Shown piece after piece: positions 1 through 8,383 of a stretch of DNA of 64,000 nucleotides. Source of the DNA: Pseudomonas sp. C2B4. GTDB taxonomy: Bacteria > Pseudomonadota > Gammaproteobacteria > Pseudomonadales > Pseudomonadaceae. The position numbers and the translations under genes are program-made. The stretch lies in the NCBI RefSeq assembly GCF_013359695.1, contig NZ_JABFMU010000005.1:168266-232265 (forward strand). Direction: 5' to 3'. The first letter of the stretch is position 1. Each line of letters opens with the position of its first letter. Under the pieces are notes generated by a model. That model was not told the origin of the DNA. It did not search any database and saw only the letters and a list, made by a program, of their open reading frames with translations.

Positions 1-165
1 GCGCGCCCGTCAGCGGTGCCGCCAGGCGGCCTGCTGACCAGCATTCAGAACAACACCAACAGCCAGAACAAGGGCACCCATGTGGAGAACGTGAACATTC
101 AAACCAGCAAGCCGATGAGCCCGCTGGAAATGGAAAACATGATGGCCATGGCGGTGGGAGGATGA
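1..165 (+). CDS. C-terminal end of a phage tail protein, probably the tape measure protein (5' end outside window)
   Basis: An open frame runs from base 1 to a TGA at 163-165 and encodes about 54 residues ending in a hydrophilic tail (TSIQNNTNSQNKGTHVENV, then a Met-rich end MAMAVGG). The stop overlaps the next start in an ATGA, as in the rest of this operon. In P2/K139-like tail operons the long tape measure gene sits immediately before the DUF2590 and baseplate J genes, and that position is the main reason for the call. The piece is too short to show any domain. Confidence 0.55.
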   Translation, partial: ARPSAVPPGGLLTSIQNNTNSQNKGTHVENVNIQTSKPMSPLEMENMMAMAVGG

Positions 166-479
166 GCGAGTACCTGGACCTGTTGATCGTCAACAACGAC
201 CTGGCGCTGGACCCGTCGCACCAGCCGCGGCTGGTCGATGACCGCGCCTGCATCGCCCAGGACATCGCGCACATGATCCGTGACAGCGGGCTGCTGGTCA
301 CCCTGGTGGCCGAGCGCGATCGGCTGCGCCAACGCGACTGCATTCAACAGCTGGAGCTGCTGGTGGAGGCGGACGAACGCCTGGTGCCGGGTACAGCGCG
401 CATCACGCAGTTGGAGGCTGGCCAGTACTTGGTCACCGCGAAAACCCTGAAATTCGGATTGATTGAGGTTCGTGCATGA
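162..479 (+). CDS. DUF2590-like phage tail/baseplate protein
   Basis: Small 105-residue protein with no signal peptide or membrane segment. The layout resembles the gp25/W-type and DUF2590 baseplate proteins of K139-like phages: an N-terminal strand with acidic residues, then VDDRACIAQDIAHMIRDSGLL (start of a helix), and a C-terminal stretch with ARITQLEAGQYLVTAKT. It starts inside the stop of the preceding gene (ATGA) and its own stop overlaps the baseplate J start, so it is translationally coupled. The family name is from memory; the structural role in the baseplate wedge is inferred from position. Confidence 0.6.
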   Translation: MSEYLDLLIVNNDLALDPSHQPRLVDDRACIAQDIAHMIRDSGLLVTLVAERDRLRQRDCIQQLELLVEADERLVPGTARITQLEAGQYLVTAKTLKFGLIEVRA

Positions 480-1651
480 GCGAGGTCGATTTTAAGCAAG
501 TGATCGCCGACGCCGGCATTCCCACCACGGAAGCGGGGCTGAAGGCGGCCTGGGAAAAGGAAGTGGTGGCTCAGGGTGCCAAGGTGGCCAACACCAGCAG
601 CTATTCGCCGTTCTGGCGCGTGATGACGGCCCTGGTGACCAAACCGGTGCTATGGCTGCTGGATTTTCTGTGCCTGACGGTGCTGCCCAACTTCTTTGTG
701 AAAACGGCGGTGGACGCCTGGCTGGACATGCTGGCTTGGGCGGTCAACGTCGAGCGCAAGGGCGCCACCAAAGCCCGGGGCACTTTGCTGTTTACCCGGG
801 CGACACCGGACGGGGTGATGGAGCTGCCCAAAGGTATCGCCGTGCAGTCAGCATCAATCAACGGCAACGTCTACCAGTTGAACACGACCGCCGCCGCGAC
901 TTTCCAGAATGGCCAGTTGCAACTGGCAGTGCCGGTGGAAGGCAAGGAGGCGGGCAGCGGCTACAACCTGGCACCTGGTTACTACGCGATCCTGCCGGAG
1001 CCGGTACCGGGCATTGTCCAGGTGTCCAACGTGGACGGCTGGCTGGAATCCCCGGGTGCAGATCCTGAACCCAACGACCAACTGCGTCTACGTGTGCGTA
1101 ACCAGTTTTCGGCGGTCAACCAATGGCACACCGACGCGGTGTATCGCGCCATGATTTCCGCGTTCCCGGGTGTGCGTCCGGATGGCGTTTATTTCGAGCA
1201 TGGCGCACCACGGGGGCCGGGCAGCGCGAACGCCTTTGTGCTGTTCGATGCCGGTGTGCCGGCGGACAGCTACCTGGAGCAAATCAACGTGCACATTCGG
1301 GACCAGGGCAATCACGGGCACGGTGATGACCTGCTGGCCATGGTCATGCCGGAAGTGCTGGTGGACCTTGAAGTCTTAGTCTGGCCGCGTTTGAACCTCA
1401 ACGCGGAACAGATCAGCACCCTGGAAAAAGAGGTCGATCTGTTCGTGCGGGCCGCGTTTCGCGAAAGCACCCCGCGTGATTACCAGCCAACGCTGACCTT
1501 TCCCCAGTCGCGTTTCAGCCTGAGCCGCTTGGTCGAAGAACTGCACCAGCAATTCGCCGACATCGAGTCGCTGAGCATGCTCCAGCCGGACGACATCATT
1601 TCGGGCTTGAACATTCCGCGCCTGAACAGCCTCACGGTGAGCATGCAATGA
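476..1651 (+). CDS. Baseplate J / gp47-like protein
   Basis: A 391-residue protein with the features of the gpJ/gp47 baseplate wedge family: an N-terminal helical anchor, a middle section beginning KATGTLLF-like (KARGTLLFTRATPDGVMELP), the typical pattern GKEAGSGYNLAPGYY and NDQLRLRVRNQF (near residues 160-210), and a C-terminal part with APRGPGSANAFVLF. These match the family order. It assembles with the gpI and gp25-type proteins into the wedge that triggers sheath contraction. It overlaps both neighbours by 4 bases. Confidence 0.88.
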   Translation: MSEVDFKQVIADAGIPTTEAGLKAAWEKEVVAQGAKVANTSSYSPFWRVMTALVTKPVLWLLDFLCLTVLPNFFVKTAVDAWLDMLAWAVNVERKGATKARGTLLFTRATPDGVMELPKGIAVQSASINGNVYQLNTTAAATFQNGQLQLAVPVEGKEAGSGYNLAPGYYAILPEPVPGIVQVSNVDGWLESPGADPEPNDQLRLRVRNQFSAVNQWHTDAVYRAMISAFPGVRPDGVYFEHGAPRGPGSANAFVLFDAGVPADSYLEQINVHIRDQGNHGHGDDLLAMVMPEVLVDLEVLVWPRLNLNAEQISTLEKEVDLFVRAAFRESTPRDYQPTLTFPQSRFSLSRLVEELHQQFADIESLSMLQPDDIISGLNIPRLNSLTVSMQ

Positions 1652-2172
1652 ACAAGCTGAAACTACCGTTTTGGCTCGCTGGGACTGAGCTTTCAAAGCT
1701 GACCGCTGCCGCCCAGGCCTGGTGGGAAACCGTCACCGGCTGGCTGCGTTGGCCCTACCAGCAAATTGATCCCGACACCTGCCACCTGACCATCCTGGAG
1801 CTGTGGGCCTGGCAGCGCGACGTCACGCGCTTCAAGGGCGAACCGGAAGCCTTGTTTCGCCTGCGCGTGAAATACGCCTTCATCAATTCAGTGGACGCTG
1901 GCAGCACTGCCGGGATGAAACGCATTTTCCAGCGCCTAGGCGTCGGTTACGTCGAGATCGAGGAGCGCCACCCCGATCGGGATTGGGACGTGGTCCTGCT
2001 CAAATTCAGCAACGCCCAGCTGTCACTGAACCCGGAGCTGCTGCGTGTGTTGATCCAGCAATACGGCCGGACCTGCCGGCGTTATGACTTCTTCACCATC
2101 ACCCCCGTGGCGCTGCAAATCGCCTTGATTGACTTTAACGACGACCAGCAAACGCTGGTTGCCCGCCTGTAG
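1648..2172 (+). CDS. Phage tail protein, gpI-like
   Basis: A 174-residue protein directly after baseplate J, the place where P2-type phages encode gpI. The central segment (LWAWQRDVTRFKGEPEALFR, VKYAFINSVDAGSTAGMKRI, residues about 50-95) reads like the tail protein I fold: Trp-rich helices followed by a Gly-turn helix. The C-terminus ends in a strand-rich segment. It starts four bases inside the gpJ stop. Expected role: connection between baseplate wedge and fibre. Divergent enough that the exact family should be confirmed by profile search. Confidence 0.7.
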   Translation: MNKLKLPFWLAGTELSKLTAAAQAWWETVTGWLRWPYQQIDPDTCHLTILELWAWQRDVTRFKGEPEALFRLRVKYAFINSVDAGSTAGMKRIFQRLGVGYVEIEERHPDRDWDVVLLKFSNAQLSLNPELLRVLIQQYGRTCRRYDFFTITPVALQIALIDFNDDQQTLVARL

Positions 2173-2181
2173 GAGCGCACC

Positions 2182-3849
2182 GTGAGCGCCAGTATTACCT
2201 TGGCCGGTGAAGGCCAAATCGCCCTAAAGCTAAGCCAGCAAAAAAATCTGATCATCAGCAAATTCATTTTTGCCAATGTTCCCGGGCTGGACCCGGTGAC
2301 ACCCGTTGATCGCGCAGCCGGCAGACCGCCGGCGGGGCAGATTGTCCACGTCTACGCCATCCCCAAAGAAAATGCCGGCTACGTCAATCCCAACCAGGTG
2401 GTGTACAGCGCGCAGCTGGGGTCAGACATCGGCGATTGGGATTTCAACTGGGTCGGCGTTGAGGATGAAGACGGTCTGTTGTTTGCCGTGTCCTACGTGC
2501 CGCTGCAGCAGAAGCGCAAGAACATTCCGCCGCTTCAGATCGGCAACAACGTCACCCGCAATTTTCTGGTGGCGTTCGATGGTGCTCAACAGCTTACTGG
2601 CGTGACGATCAGCGCCAGCACCTGGCAGCACGATTTTACTGTGCGCCTGGCGGGCATTGATGAGCGTGAACGGCAAAGCAACCGGAACCTGTACGGGCGC
2701 GCCTGTTTCTTTGGCGACTCCCTGACCTTTGAAAAAGTCGCGAGCGCGTACCAGGTTCGTTCGGGAACGGCCTACATCGAAGGTATTCGGGTGGCCTTGG
2801 GTGAGCCGTTGCCAGTTCCCGGTGTCGTCCCCGTTGGTAAGGTCTGGTTGGATGTCTGCCTGGAACGTCAACTCAATGATCGAGTGGCCCGGTGGAAAGT
2901 TGTGTATGGCGATCAAGCGGATTACACCGACGCTGCCGGCACCCGCCACTATTGCGTGCCGATCGCTGACTTCGTGTCCTTGAGCAACATCATCGACCTG
3001 CGACCATCCGAACCTATTGGGACTGCCTTGATTCGTTATTTGGCGGCGCGTAATGGCGACTACCCGGATCTGCGCGCTCGAGCGACAACCAAGGGCGACG
3101 TGGGTCTGGGCAATTTGCCCAACGCCAAGAGCGACGATCCTTTAACCAACAGCAGTGAGATCCTGGCCACAACCGCCGCGCTGAATAAGCTCCAGCAACA
3201 AGTCGGTGATTCGATGACGGGCATGGTGGCCAGCTTTGCCATGAAGACGGCACCCACCGGCTGGCTGAGGTGCAACGGTGCGCTGATTTCCCGCACCACC
3301 TTTGCCAGCCTGTTCGCCCGTATAGGTACAACATTTGGTGCGGGCGACGGCGTGACCACCTTCGGCATTCCAGATTCGCGCGGTTTGTTCCTGCGTGACT
3401 GGGACGACGGTCGCGGCTTTGACCTCAGTCGCGTGTTTGGATCGTTCCAGGACATGCTGCTGCAATCCCACGCCCATACCGCCACTGCCGCCACCGTGGG
3501 CGATCACGTCCACGCTGCTTCGACCGATGCGCAGGGTTCTCACGCCCACGCCGCCTGGACCGATGCCCAAGGCTCTCACGCTCACAACATTCCGCGAGCG
3601 CTTAACAGCAACGTGGGTAACGGCGGTCCTAACATCACGACGGCCAACGGTGCCAATGGGTGGGCTGCGACTACGGATGTGCAAGGCTCGCACGCTCACA
3701 ACATTGGCGTCGGCGAGGCGGGCTATCACGCCCACAACGTGGGTATCGGCGGTGCGGGTAACCACACCCACGCCATCACGGTGGCTGCCAATGGCGGCGC
3801 CGAAACACGGCCGAAGAACCTGGCCCTCCTTTTCTGTATCAAGTACTGA
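2182..3849 (+). CDS. Tail fibre protein with N-terminal fibre-collar domain, His-rich repeats and C-terminal collar domain
   Basis: A 555-residue receptor-binding candidate starting with GTG behind a TAGGAG ribosome site about 7 bases upstream. Residues 1-150 look like the phage tail-collar fibre N-terminal domain that attaches to the baseplate. Near residues 345-415 is a classic tail collar domain (PTGWLRCNGALISRTTF, GAGDGVTTFGIPDSRGLFLR). The last 130 residues are rich in SHAH, DHVH, YHAH and NHTH motifs spaced every 8-20 residues, as in fibre tips that bind metal along a trimeric needle. The end (ETRPKNLALLFCIKY) is the usual fibre terminus. It sets host range. Confidence 0.85.
   Translation: MSASITLAGEGQIALKLSQQKNLIISKFIFANVPGLDPVTPVDRAAGRPPAGQIVHVYAIPKENAGYVNPNQVVYSAQLGSDIGDWDFNWVGVEDEDGLLFAVSYVPLQQKRKNIPPLQIGNNVTRNFLVAFDGAQQLTGVTISASTWQHDFTVRLAGIDERERQSNRNLYGRACFFGDSLTFEKVASAYQVRSGTAYIEGIRVALGEPLPVPGVVPVGKVWLDVCLERQLNDRVARWKVVYGDQADYTDAAGTRHYCVPIADFVSLSNIIDLRPSEPIGTALIRYLAARNGDYPDLRARATTKGDVGLGNLPNAKSDDPLTNSSEILATTAALNKLQQQVGDSMTGMVASFAMKTAPTGWLRCNGALISRTTFASLFARIGTTFGAGDGVTTFGIPDSRGLFLRDWDDGRGFDLSRVFGSFQDMLLQSHAHTATAATVGDHVHAASTDAQGSHAHAAWTDAQGSHAHNIPRALNSNVGNGGPNITTANGANGWAATTDVQGSHAHNIGVGEAGYHAHNVGIGGAGNHTHAITVAANGGAETRPKNLALLFCIKY
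3460..3780 (+). repeat. Histidine motif repeat coding for the fibre tip
   Basis: At least eight His-x-His motifs (SHAH, DHVH, YHAH, NHTH) are encoded here, several within the repeated phrase DAQGSHAH. The DNA copies are similar (GGTTCTCACGCCCACGC, GGCTCTCACGCTCACAA, GGCTCGCACGCTCACAA), so the block could change length by slippage or recombination. Comparable motifs coordinate iron ions in the needle of T4-type long tail fibres. Confidence 0.8.
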
Positions 3850-3857
3850 GGCTGCGC

Positions 3858-4565
3858 ATGACCCCGAAAGTCGTTTATCAAACCAACCCTCTCGGCGTGT
3901 ACGTGGGGCAGGCGCTCGCCGATCCATGCCCCATTGAGCCGGGCGTGTACCTGATTCCTGCCGGTTGCGTTGAAGTACCGCCGCCGGCGCCGGTGGACAA
4001 CAAGGTCGCTGTTTGGAGCGGTGGGCAGTGGCAGCTGGTGGACTTTTACCAGGGCGTCACCGCCTACAGCATCACCACCGGCGAACCCCTGACGCTGGAT
4101 GGCTTTCAGCCCTTGCCCAACGGCTACACCCTGAAGAAACCCGGGCCGAACCAGGTCTGGAAAGATGGGGGTTGGGTGGACGACGACGGGGCTGTGTTGG
4201 CGGCGTTGTACCAGGAAAAACTGCTGAAGATCGGTGCGGATTGCGCACGCTACATCGAAGGCGGCTTCAGCTCTGACGCGCTGGGCTGGACCTTCCGCTA
4301 TGCCAGCGAGCTGGAAGACCAAATCAACCTGACCGGGATGATTCTGAGCGGCCTCGATACCGATTACGCCTGCGTTGACGAACACCAGGTGAAGGCCTTT
4401 CGACCGCACACAGCGGCTCAACTGCATGAAGTTGGCCAAGCTCTGATGCGCTTCAAATATGCCGCCTTGCGGCATGCTGACGCCCTCAAGCAGGCACTGG
4501 CCGACGTCCTCAAAGATGAGGATCTGGCGGCGATGAAGGCGATCACCTGGACATCGCCGGCATGA
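3858..4565 (+). CDS. Tail fibre assembly protein, DUF4376-like
   Basis: A 235-residue protein immediately after the fibre gene, where contractile-tail phages place the fibre chaperone. The N-terminal half begins with a host-like fibre-tip style opening (VVYQTNPLGVYVGQALADPCP), then WKDGGWVDDDG; the C-terminal 110 residues are helical (LEDQINLTGMILSG, AFRPHTAAQLHEVGQALMRF) and resemble DUF4376. Such proteins are needed for fibre folding and normally co-evolve with the fibre. The ribosome site is weak (GAGGCTGCGC). Its stop overlaps the next start in ATGA. Confidence 0.72.
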   Translation: MTPKVVYQTNPLGVYVGQALADPCPIEPGVYLIPAGCVEVPPPAPVDNKVAVWSGGQWQLVDFYQGVTAYSITTGEPLTLDGFQPLPNGYTLKKPGPNQVWKDGGWVDDDGAVLAALYQEKLLKIGADCARYIEGGFSSDALGWTFRYASELEDQINLTGMILSGLDTDYACVDEHQVKAFRPHTAAQLHEVGQALMRFKYAALRHADALKQALADVLKDEDLAAMKAITWTSPA

Positions 4566-5485
4566 CCTGGACGCCGGTAACCATGCGCTGGCCCGAGCAA
4601 TCCTCGCAATGGATGGGCAACCTGACCGCCGCCCAGGAGCTGGCCAGCGGTGAGCTGGGTAGCACCGGGCAACGCTTGGCCATACTGGAAGGCCTGGTCA
4701 GCACCAGCCCGGGGCCGGTCGGCGATGCGGCGAAAGAAGTGATTGCCGCCGGCCGTGCCGCGCTGTCAGGCCAATTGAGCCAGGCCCCCGCGTGCCTGGT
4801 GGTCACCCCGTTTCAACCGGGTATTGGCCAGGGGCGCGGTTATCAGCGTTTCCTGTCCGCTCCGAACCTGCTCGAGCACCTGGCGAAAAAACTTGAGGAC
4901 GTGACCGACACCGGTCGACCGACTGGGCCGCAATACGCGCTGTCGATCTTGTTTTTAAGCACGCGCCTGGAACAGCTGGCCAGCAGCCTGGCGCGGTTCA
5001 TCGCGTTGTTTCCGGTGCCCGACCTGGTGCGCACACAGCGCCGGGCTCAACACCTGTCGACGTTGGAGACCGAGAAATGGGAGATCCCCGCCGCCGGTCC
5101 ATTGCCGCGCTGGCAAGCGTTGCCCCTGGAGCGTTGCACAGTGGTCAAAGCCGCCAAGCAATCAATGACTGGCCAACTCTCGGTGCTTGAGGGCTACGCG
5201 GCGGACAGCTCGCCAATGGGCGATCTGGCTGCACTGGCAACACGCAAAGCGCAGCAGCAACAACAGCGAAACGATCAACTGGACGAGCTGAAAGCCCTGC
5301 TGACTGGCGGCAGTCCCGACGTCAGCATGCGCGCCCGCTTGATTGGCCCGGGCAACACCAGCGAGTTGCGTCGCCAGTTGCTGGCCGGGGATGCACCTGG
5401 TCATGAGTGGGTGCTATGTGCCGGGGTGATGCTGGTCGGCTCGAAAGAGGGATTGAGTTTTGTCCAGGAGTTGGTTGGCCTATGA
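4562..5485 (+). CDS. Phage structural protein of unknown function
   Basis: A 307-residue protein I do not recognise. It is mostly alpha-helical and Ala/Leu/Gln-rich, with a short polyglutamine run (KAQQQQQRNDQLDELKALL, residues about 232-250) inside a likely coiled coil, and a Gly/Pro loop PFQPGIGQGRGYQRF around residue 85. No signal peptide or membrane segment. It is coupled by ATGA overlaps on both sides and lies between the fibre chaperone and baseplate hub genes, which suggests a baseplate or hub-associated part, but function is not shown by the sequence. Confidence 0.6.
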   Translation: MTWTPVTMRWPEQSSQWMGNLTAAQELASGELGSTGQRLAILEGLVSTSPGPVGDAAKEVIAAGRAALSGQLSQAPACLVVTPFQPGIGQGRGYQRFLSAPNLLEHLAKKLEDVTDTGRPTGPQYALSILFLSTRLEQLASSLARFIALFPVPDLVRTQRRAQHLSTLETEKWEIPAAGPLPRWQALPLERCTVVKAAKQSMTGQLSVLEGYAADSSPMGDLAALATRKAQQQQQRNDQLDELKALLTGGSPDVSMRARLIGPGNTSELRRQLLAGDAPGHEWVLCAGVMLVGSKEGLSFVQELVGL

Positions 5486-6033
5486 CGCTTTTACTCGATG
5501 GTCACAAAGTCCAGGGCAAGAACCTCAAGGTCACCGCCAATCTGCGTATTGAAAGCGGCGACATGTCCGGGCAGACCAGCAACACCGACAAGGCGCACAA
5601 GGGCTTCAAGCCCAAGACCCTGACCGTATCTTTGCTGATCCCCTTTGTGGATAAAACGCAGCTCGTTGATCTGTTGCGCTTGGCCGAAGCCACGGCCGGC
5701 GGTGGCCAGCTGCACTTGTATCGCGTCGTCAACGACTCGGCCGAAGCCTTCGGCGTGCGCCAGGTTGAGTTCTCCGACGGTGTCAGCGCCCGGGAAGACG
5801 ATTCGCTGCGTGCCTGGCTGGTCCAGTTCACGCTGAGCGAGCGCGAATCAAACCCGGAAAAGGTCGAGAGCCGACGCGCCGACAACCCGGTCAACGCCCA
5901 AGGCGCCCCGGGCAGTCCGGTTGGCGATGGGGCAGGGGGTAACGGCGCATCGAGCGACAACCCGGCGTTGAGCGGCTTCGAAAAGGTACTGGGTCGTGTG
6001 GATAAGTGGCTGGGTGGGAGTGCGCCGGCATGA
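5482..6033 (+). CDS. Baseplate complex protein (hub-adaptor-like)
   Basis: The frame is open from 5407, but the ATG at 5482 overlaps the preceding stop as ATGA, matching the spacing used throughout the operon, so a 183-residue product is preferred. The first 120 residues are strand-rich with features of phage baseplate complex proteins (LDGHKVQGKNLKVTANLRIES, ending RAWLVQFTLSERESNPEKVE). A Gly/Pro/Ala linker and a short C-terminal helix (LSGFEKVLGRVDKWLGG) follow. It probably bridges the tail tube and hub; the assignment rests on position and general pattern. Confidence 0.6.
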   Translation: MTLLLDGHKVQGKNLKVTANLRIESGDMSGQTSNTDKAHKGFKPKTLTVSLLIPFVDKTQLVDLLRLAEATAGGGQLHLYRVVNDSAEAFGVRQVEFSDGVSAREDDSLRAWLVQFTLSERESNPEKVESRRADNPVNAQGAPGSPVGDGAGGNGASSDNPALSGFEKVLGRVDKWLGGSAPA

Positions 6034-6734
6034 AGTTGCACAAAGTGTTGGTCATCAATGGCGCACCCTTTGCCCTGGTGAAAGAGGATGTTCGCCTGGA
6101 CGCCACCAGCCCGGGGCGAGCGACGTTCACCATTCAATCCGCGGTGCCGGTGAAAGGCCTGGTGACGCTGGATATCGGTTACAACGAAGGCACACTGCAA
6201 CGGCATTTCATCGGTTACGTCGAGCGCTGCACCGCCGCCAATGCCGTCGAACAGGTGCTGTTTTGCCGCGAGCTGGCCGCCGTCCTGGCGAACCCCCTGC
6301 CGATGAATCTGCGTCACGTCGATTTGCGCGCCGTGCTGGCTGTCATCAGTGAGCAGACCGGTCTGCGGTTCCGTGTCCCCGATCGCCCTTACGCCAGCGT
6401 GAAAGCCCCGTTCTTTTACAGCCTGGCTGCCGGCTACCAGGCGATGGACAGCCTTACCCGGGTTTTCAACATTCCCGACTTCATCTGGCAGCAACAGGGC
6501 AACGGCGAAGTGTTCGTGGGCAGCTGGGCGGACAGTTTTTTCGGTGTCCGGGCGCCGCTACAAATTCCCACGGAGCTGTTCGACGGCTACCAGGGCAACC
6601 AAAGTGCAATGGTCGCAGCCCTTCCCGGGTTGCGACCAGGTGCAACGATCAACCAAGGCGAGCGCGTCACCAGTGTGGCGCTCGCCAACGACCAGATGGC
6701 CATCCGATGGAAGACGCAATCCGCCGCAGCGTAG
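6030..6734 (+). CDS. Baseplate hub protein (gpD/gp27-like)
   Basis: A 234-residue protein; start chosen at the ATGA overlap with the previous gene rather than the in-frame ATG at 6006. The sequence shows a beta-rich first half (KLHKVLVINGAPFALV, DVRLDATSPGRATFTIQS) and a central segment (ELAAVLANPLPMNLRHVDLRAVL, EQTGLRFRVPD) like the hub proteins that sit at the end of the tail tube before the VgrG/gpV spike. It is shorter than P2 gpD (about 380 residues), so it may be a divergent or split hub. The next gene overlaps its end by 28 bases. Confidence 0.62.
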   Translation: MKLHKVLVINGAPFALVKEDVRLDATSPGRATFTIQSAVPVKGLVTLDIGYNEGTLQRHFIGYVERCTAANAVEQVLFCRELAAVLANPLPMNLRHVDLRAVLAVISEQTGLRFRVPDRPYASVKAPFFYSLAAGYQAMDSLTRVFNIPDFIWQQQGNGEVFVGSWADSFFGVRAPLQIPTELFDGYQGNQSAMVAALPGLRPGATINQGERVTSVALANDQMAIRWKTQSAAA

Positions 6735-7678
6735 AGCGGCAATTTCCCGAACTCACCGGTGGTTACCACCTGCCGCGCTTTGCCCGGGTTATCGCCGTGG
6801 CCGATGCGCCGGCCGGCGCCGGGATCTGTGACGATTTCCGGCCGCGCTATGCGGTCGACATCGAGGTACTGGGTCCGGACGGCGAACCAGATTTGCAGTT
6901 GCCCCAGCTGGCCGGGGTGCCGTTGCCACTGCCCACCGGTGGCCAGGAAATGGGTCTGTATGCCTTTCCGGAGGAGGGCACCCAAGTGGTGGTGTGTTTC
7001 GCCTACGGCCTGCCGAACAAACCCTACATCCAGACGATCCTGCCGCACGGGTTGAGCATGCCGAAGGTGCCGAAGGGCGATCAGGTGTGGCAGCACAGCG
7101 ACGCCGTGCAGCAGCGGGTAGACGCCGACGGCAACTGGTTGCGTCAGACCGATGGCAAGATCCGGGACAAGGCGATCGAGCGCGAAATCGAAGCCCTGGA
7201 CAACACCGAGAGCTTTCAGAATCACACCAGGACAGTGGACGACCATTCAACCGAGTCAGTGGGTGGTATTAAAAAGATCGAGGCGCTGGGCGCGCTTAAG
7301 CTGTTGTCGGGCGGATCCGCGAGCGTCGCGGCAGTGGACGACCTGCACCAGGCGACGGGCCGTGATCTGAATTTGGTGGTCGGGCAAAAGCACAACGCCA
7401 CGGTGGGTGGCGACATGCAGGAGAGAATCCAGGGTTTGCGCCAGAGCATGGCTGGTATAGCGCAAAGCTTAAAGGCTCCGAAAAATTGGATTGGTTCGGA
7501 AGGTGTGAATCTTTTTCGAGTGGTAGGCGACACACTGGAGTTACTGCAAGAAATGAACGAGCAATTGGCGGCACATACACACGGGCCTACTCCAACTCCC
7601 TCTAACGCAGCAGCCTTTACGGTTAAAGCAGAACTATCTAAAGAATTGGGAAACAAGGTTAGGGCTATTGCCCTTTGA
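6707..7678 (+). CDS. Baseplate spike protein, gpV/VgrG-like
   Basis: A 323-residue protein with a gp5-type OB domain near residues 20-115 (FARVIAVAD, FPEEGTQVVVCFAYGLPNKPYIQTILPHG), followed by a repetitive section where Ser/Thr/Asp-rich strands alternate (DNTESFQNHTRTVDDHST, GRDLNLVVGQKHNATVGGD), typical of the triple-stranded beta-helix spike. The C-terminus contains AAHTHGPTPTPSNA, the HTH-type tip seen in many gpV proteins. It is the membrane-piercing spike under the hub and the last gene of the tail operon; it ends 9 bases before the convergent AT-rich cargo operon. Confidence 0.8.
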   Translation: MEDAIRRSVERQFPELTGGYHLPRFARVIAVADAPAGAGICDDFRPRYAVDIEVLGPDGEPDLQLPQLAGVPLPLPTGGQEMGLYAFPEEGTQVVVCFAYGLPNKPYIQTILPHGLSMPKVPKGDQVWQHSDAVQQRVDADGNWLRQTDGKIRDKAIEREIEALDNTESFQNHTRTVDDHSTESVGGIKKIEALGALKLLSGGSASVAAVDDLHQATGRDLNLVVGQKHNATVGGDMQERIQGLRQSMAGIAQSLKAPKNWIGSEGVNLFRVVGDTLELLQEMNEQLAAHTHGPTPTPSNAAAFTVKAELSKELGNKVRAIAL

Positions 7679-7687
7679 TATTGTTGG

Positions 7688-8380
7688 CTAATAGGGCGAG
7701 GCAATGACTTTATCGATGTCGATCTTTATTGCACTTAATAGGTCTTTCAACTCCATTGTCAACGACTTCATGCCATTGGCTGTATCGCCCATCCCTAGCT
7801 TTTTTGCTTCTTGCTGAACGTAGTAGTCATGGTATTCATTGAGCCTTCGGGCGCCATCCTCGTTGATTGCTTGTCCTTCTGAAATTGCTTTGTTAATTAA
7901 ATTTTGGGTTGCATACCTTCCAGCGCTATACACAGCTTGGCAGTCCGCATTGTTAAGATTGATCATGGAAATTAACCCCTTTGTTCTCATGTATATGCGA
8001 ACAATTTTTGCGGAAATCAGAGGGTCGACATTTGCCAAGCAAGATGGGGCTGAGTCATAGATTGGAAAGGGGTTTTCCCCGATTGGCAGTGTGTCAATGT
8101 AGGGGGTGTTTTCGGGAATCGACAATAGTTCTTCTCCATATTCAAACATGTAGATATCCCAAGCGGTTGTGAGTTCTGCTTTTATTAGTCGAAGTGTGTT
8201 CCTGGTCGTTTCAATTTCGTCGTTCTTTGATTTTTGCAATGCATACTCATGAGCTTTCGTTGTGGCCCTGCTTGTTGCTCTCGCTCCAATGTATGCGGCT
8301 GCAAGCGCGATAAAAACTTCTTTTGAGAATATTCCATCAAATGCATCTGCTACGACATTCAAGACGTCTATAAGTTGCAT
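7688..8380 (-). CDS. Membrane-anchored helical protein, third gene of the RelA/SpoT-HEPN cargo operon
   Basis: A 230-residue protein not recognised. Residues about 17-37 (FSKEVFIALAAAYIGARATS) form one membrane helix near the N-terminus, followed by a long charged helix (ATTKAHEYALQKSKNDEIETTRNTLRLIKAEL) and a cytoplasmic helical domain with YDSAPSCLANVDPLISAKIVRIYMR. The start lies three bases after the stop of the upstream gene, so it is certainly co-expressed with it. Codon use and base content are AT-rich, unlike the phage genes it faces. A membrane-tethered partner or effector is plausible; nothing in the sequence shows catalysis. Confidence 0.72.
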   Translation of the reverse strand: MQLIDVLNVVADAFDGIFSKEVFIALAAAYIGARATSRATTKAHEYALQKSKNDEIETTRNTLRLIKAELTTAWDIYMFEYGEELLSIPENTPYIDTLPIGENPFPIYDSAPSCLANVDPLISAKIVRIYMRTKGLISMINLNNADCQAVYSAGRYATQNLINKAISEGQAINEDGARRLNEYHDYYVQQEAKKLGMGDTANGMKSLTMELKDLLSAIKIDIDKVIASPY

Positions 8381-8383
8381 GGT

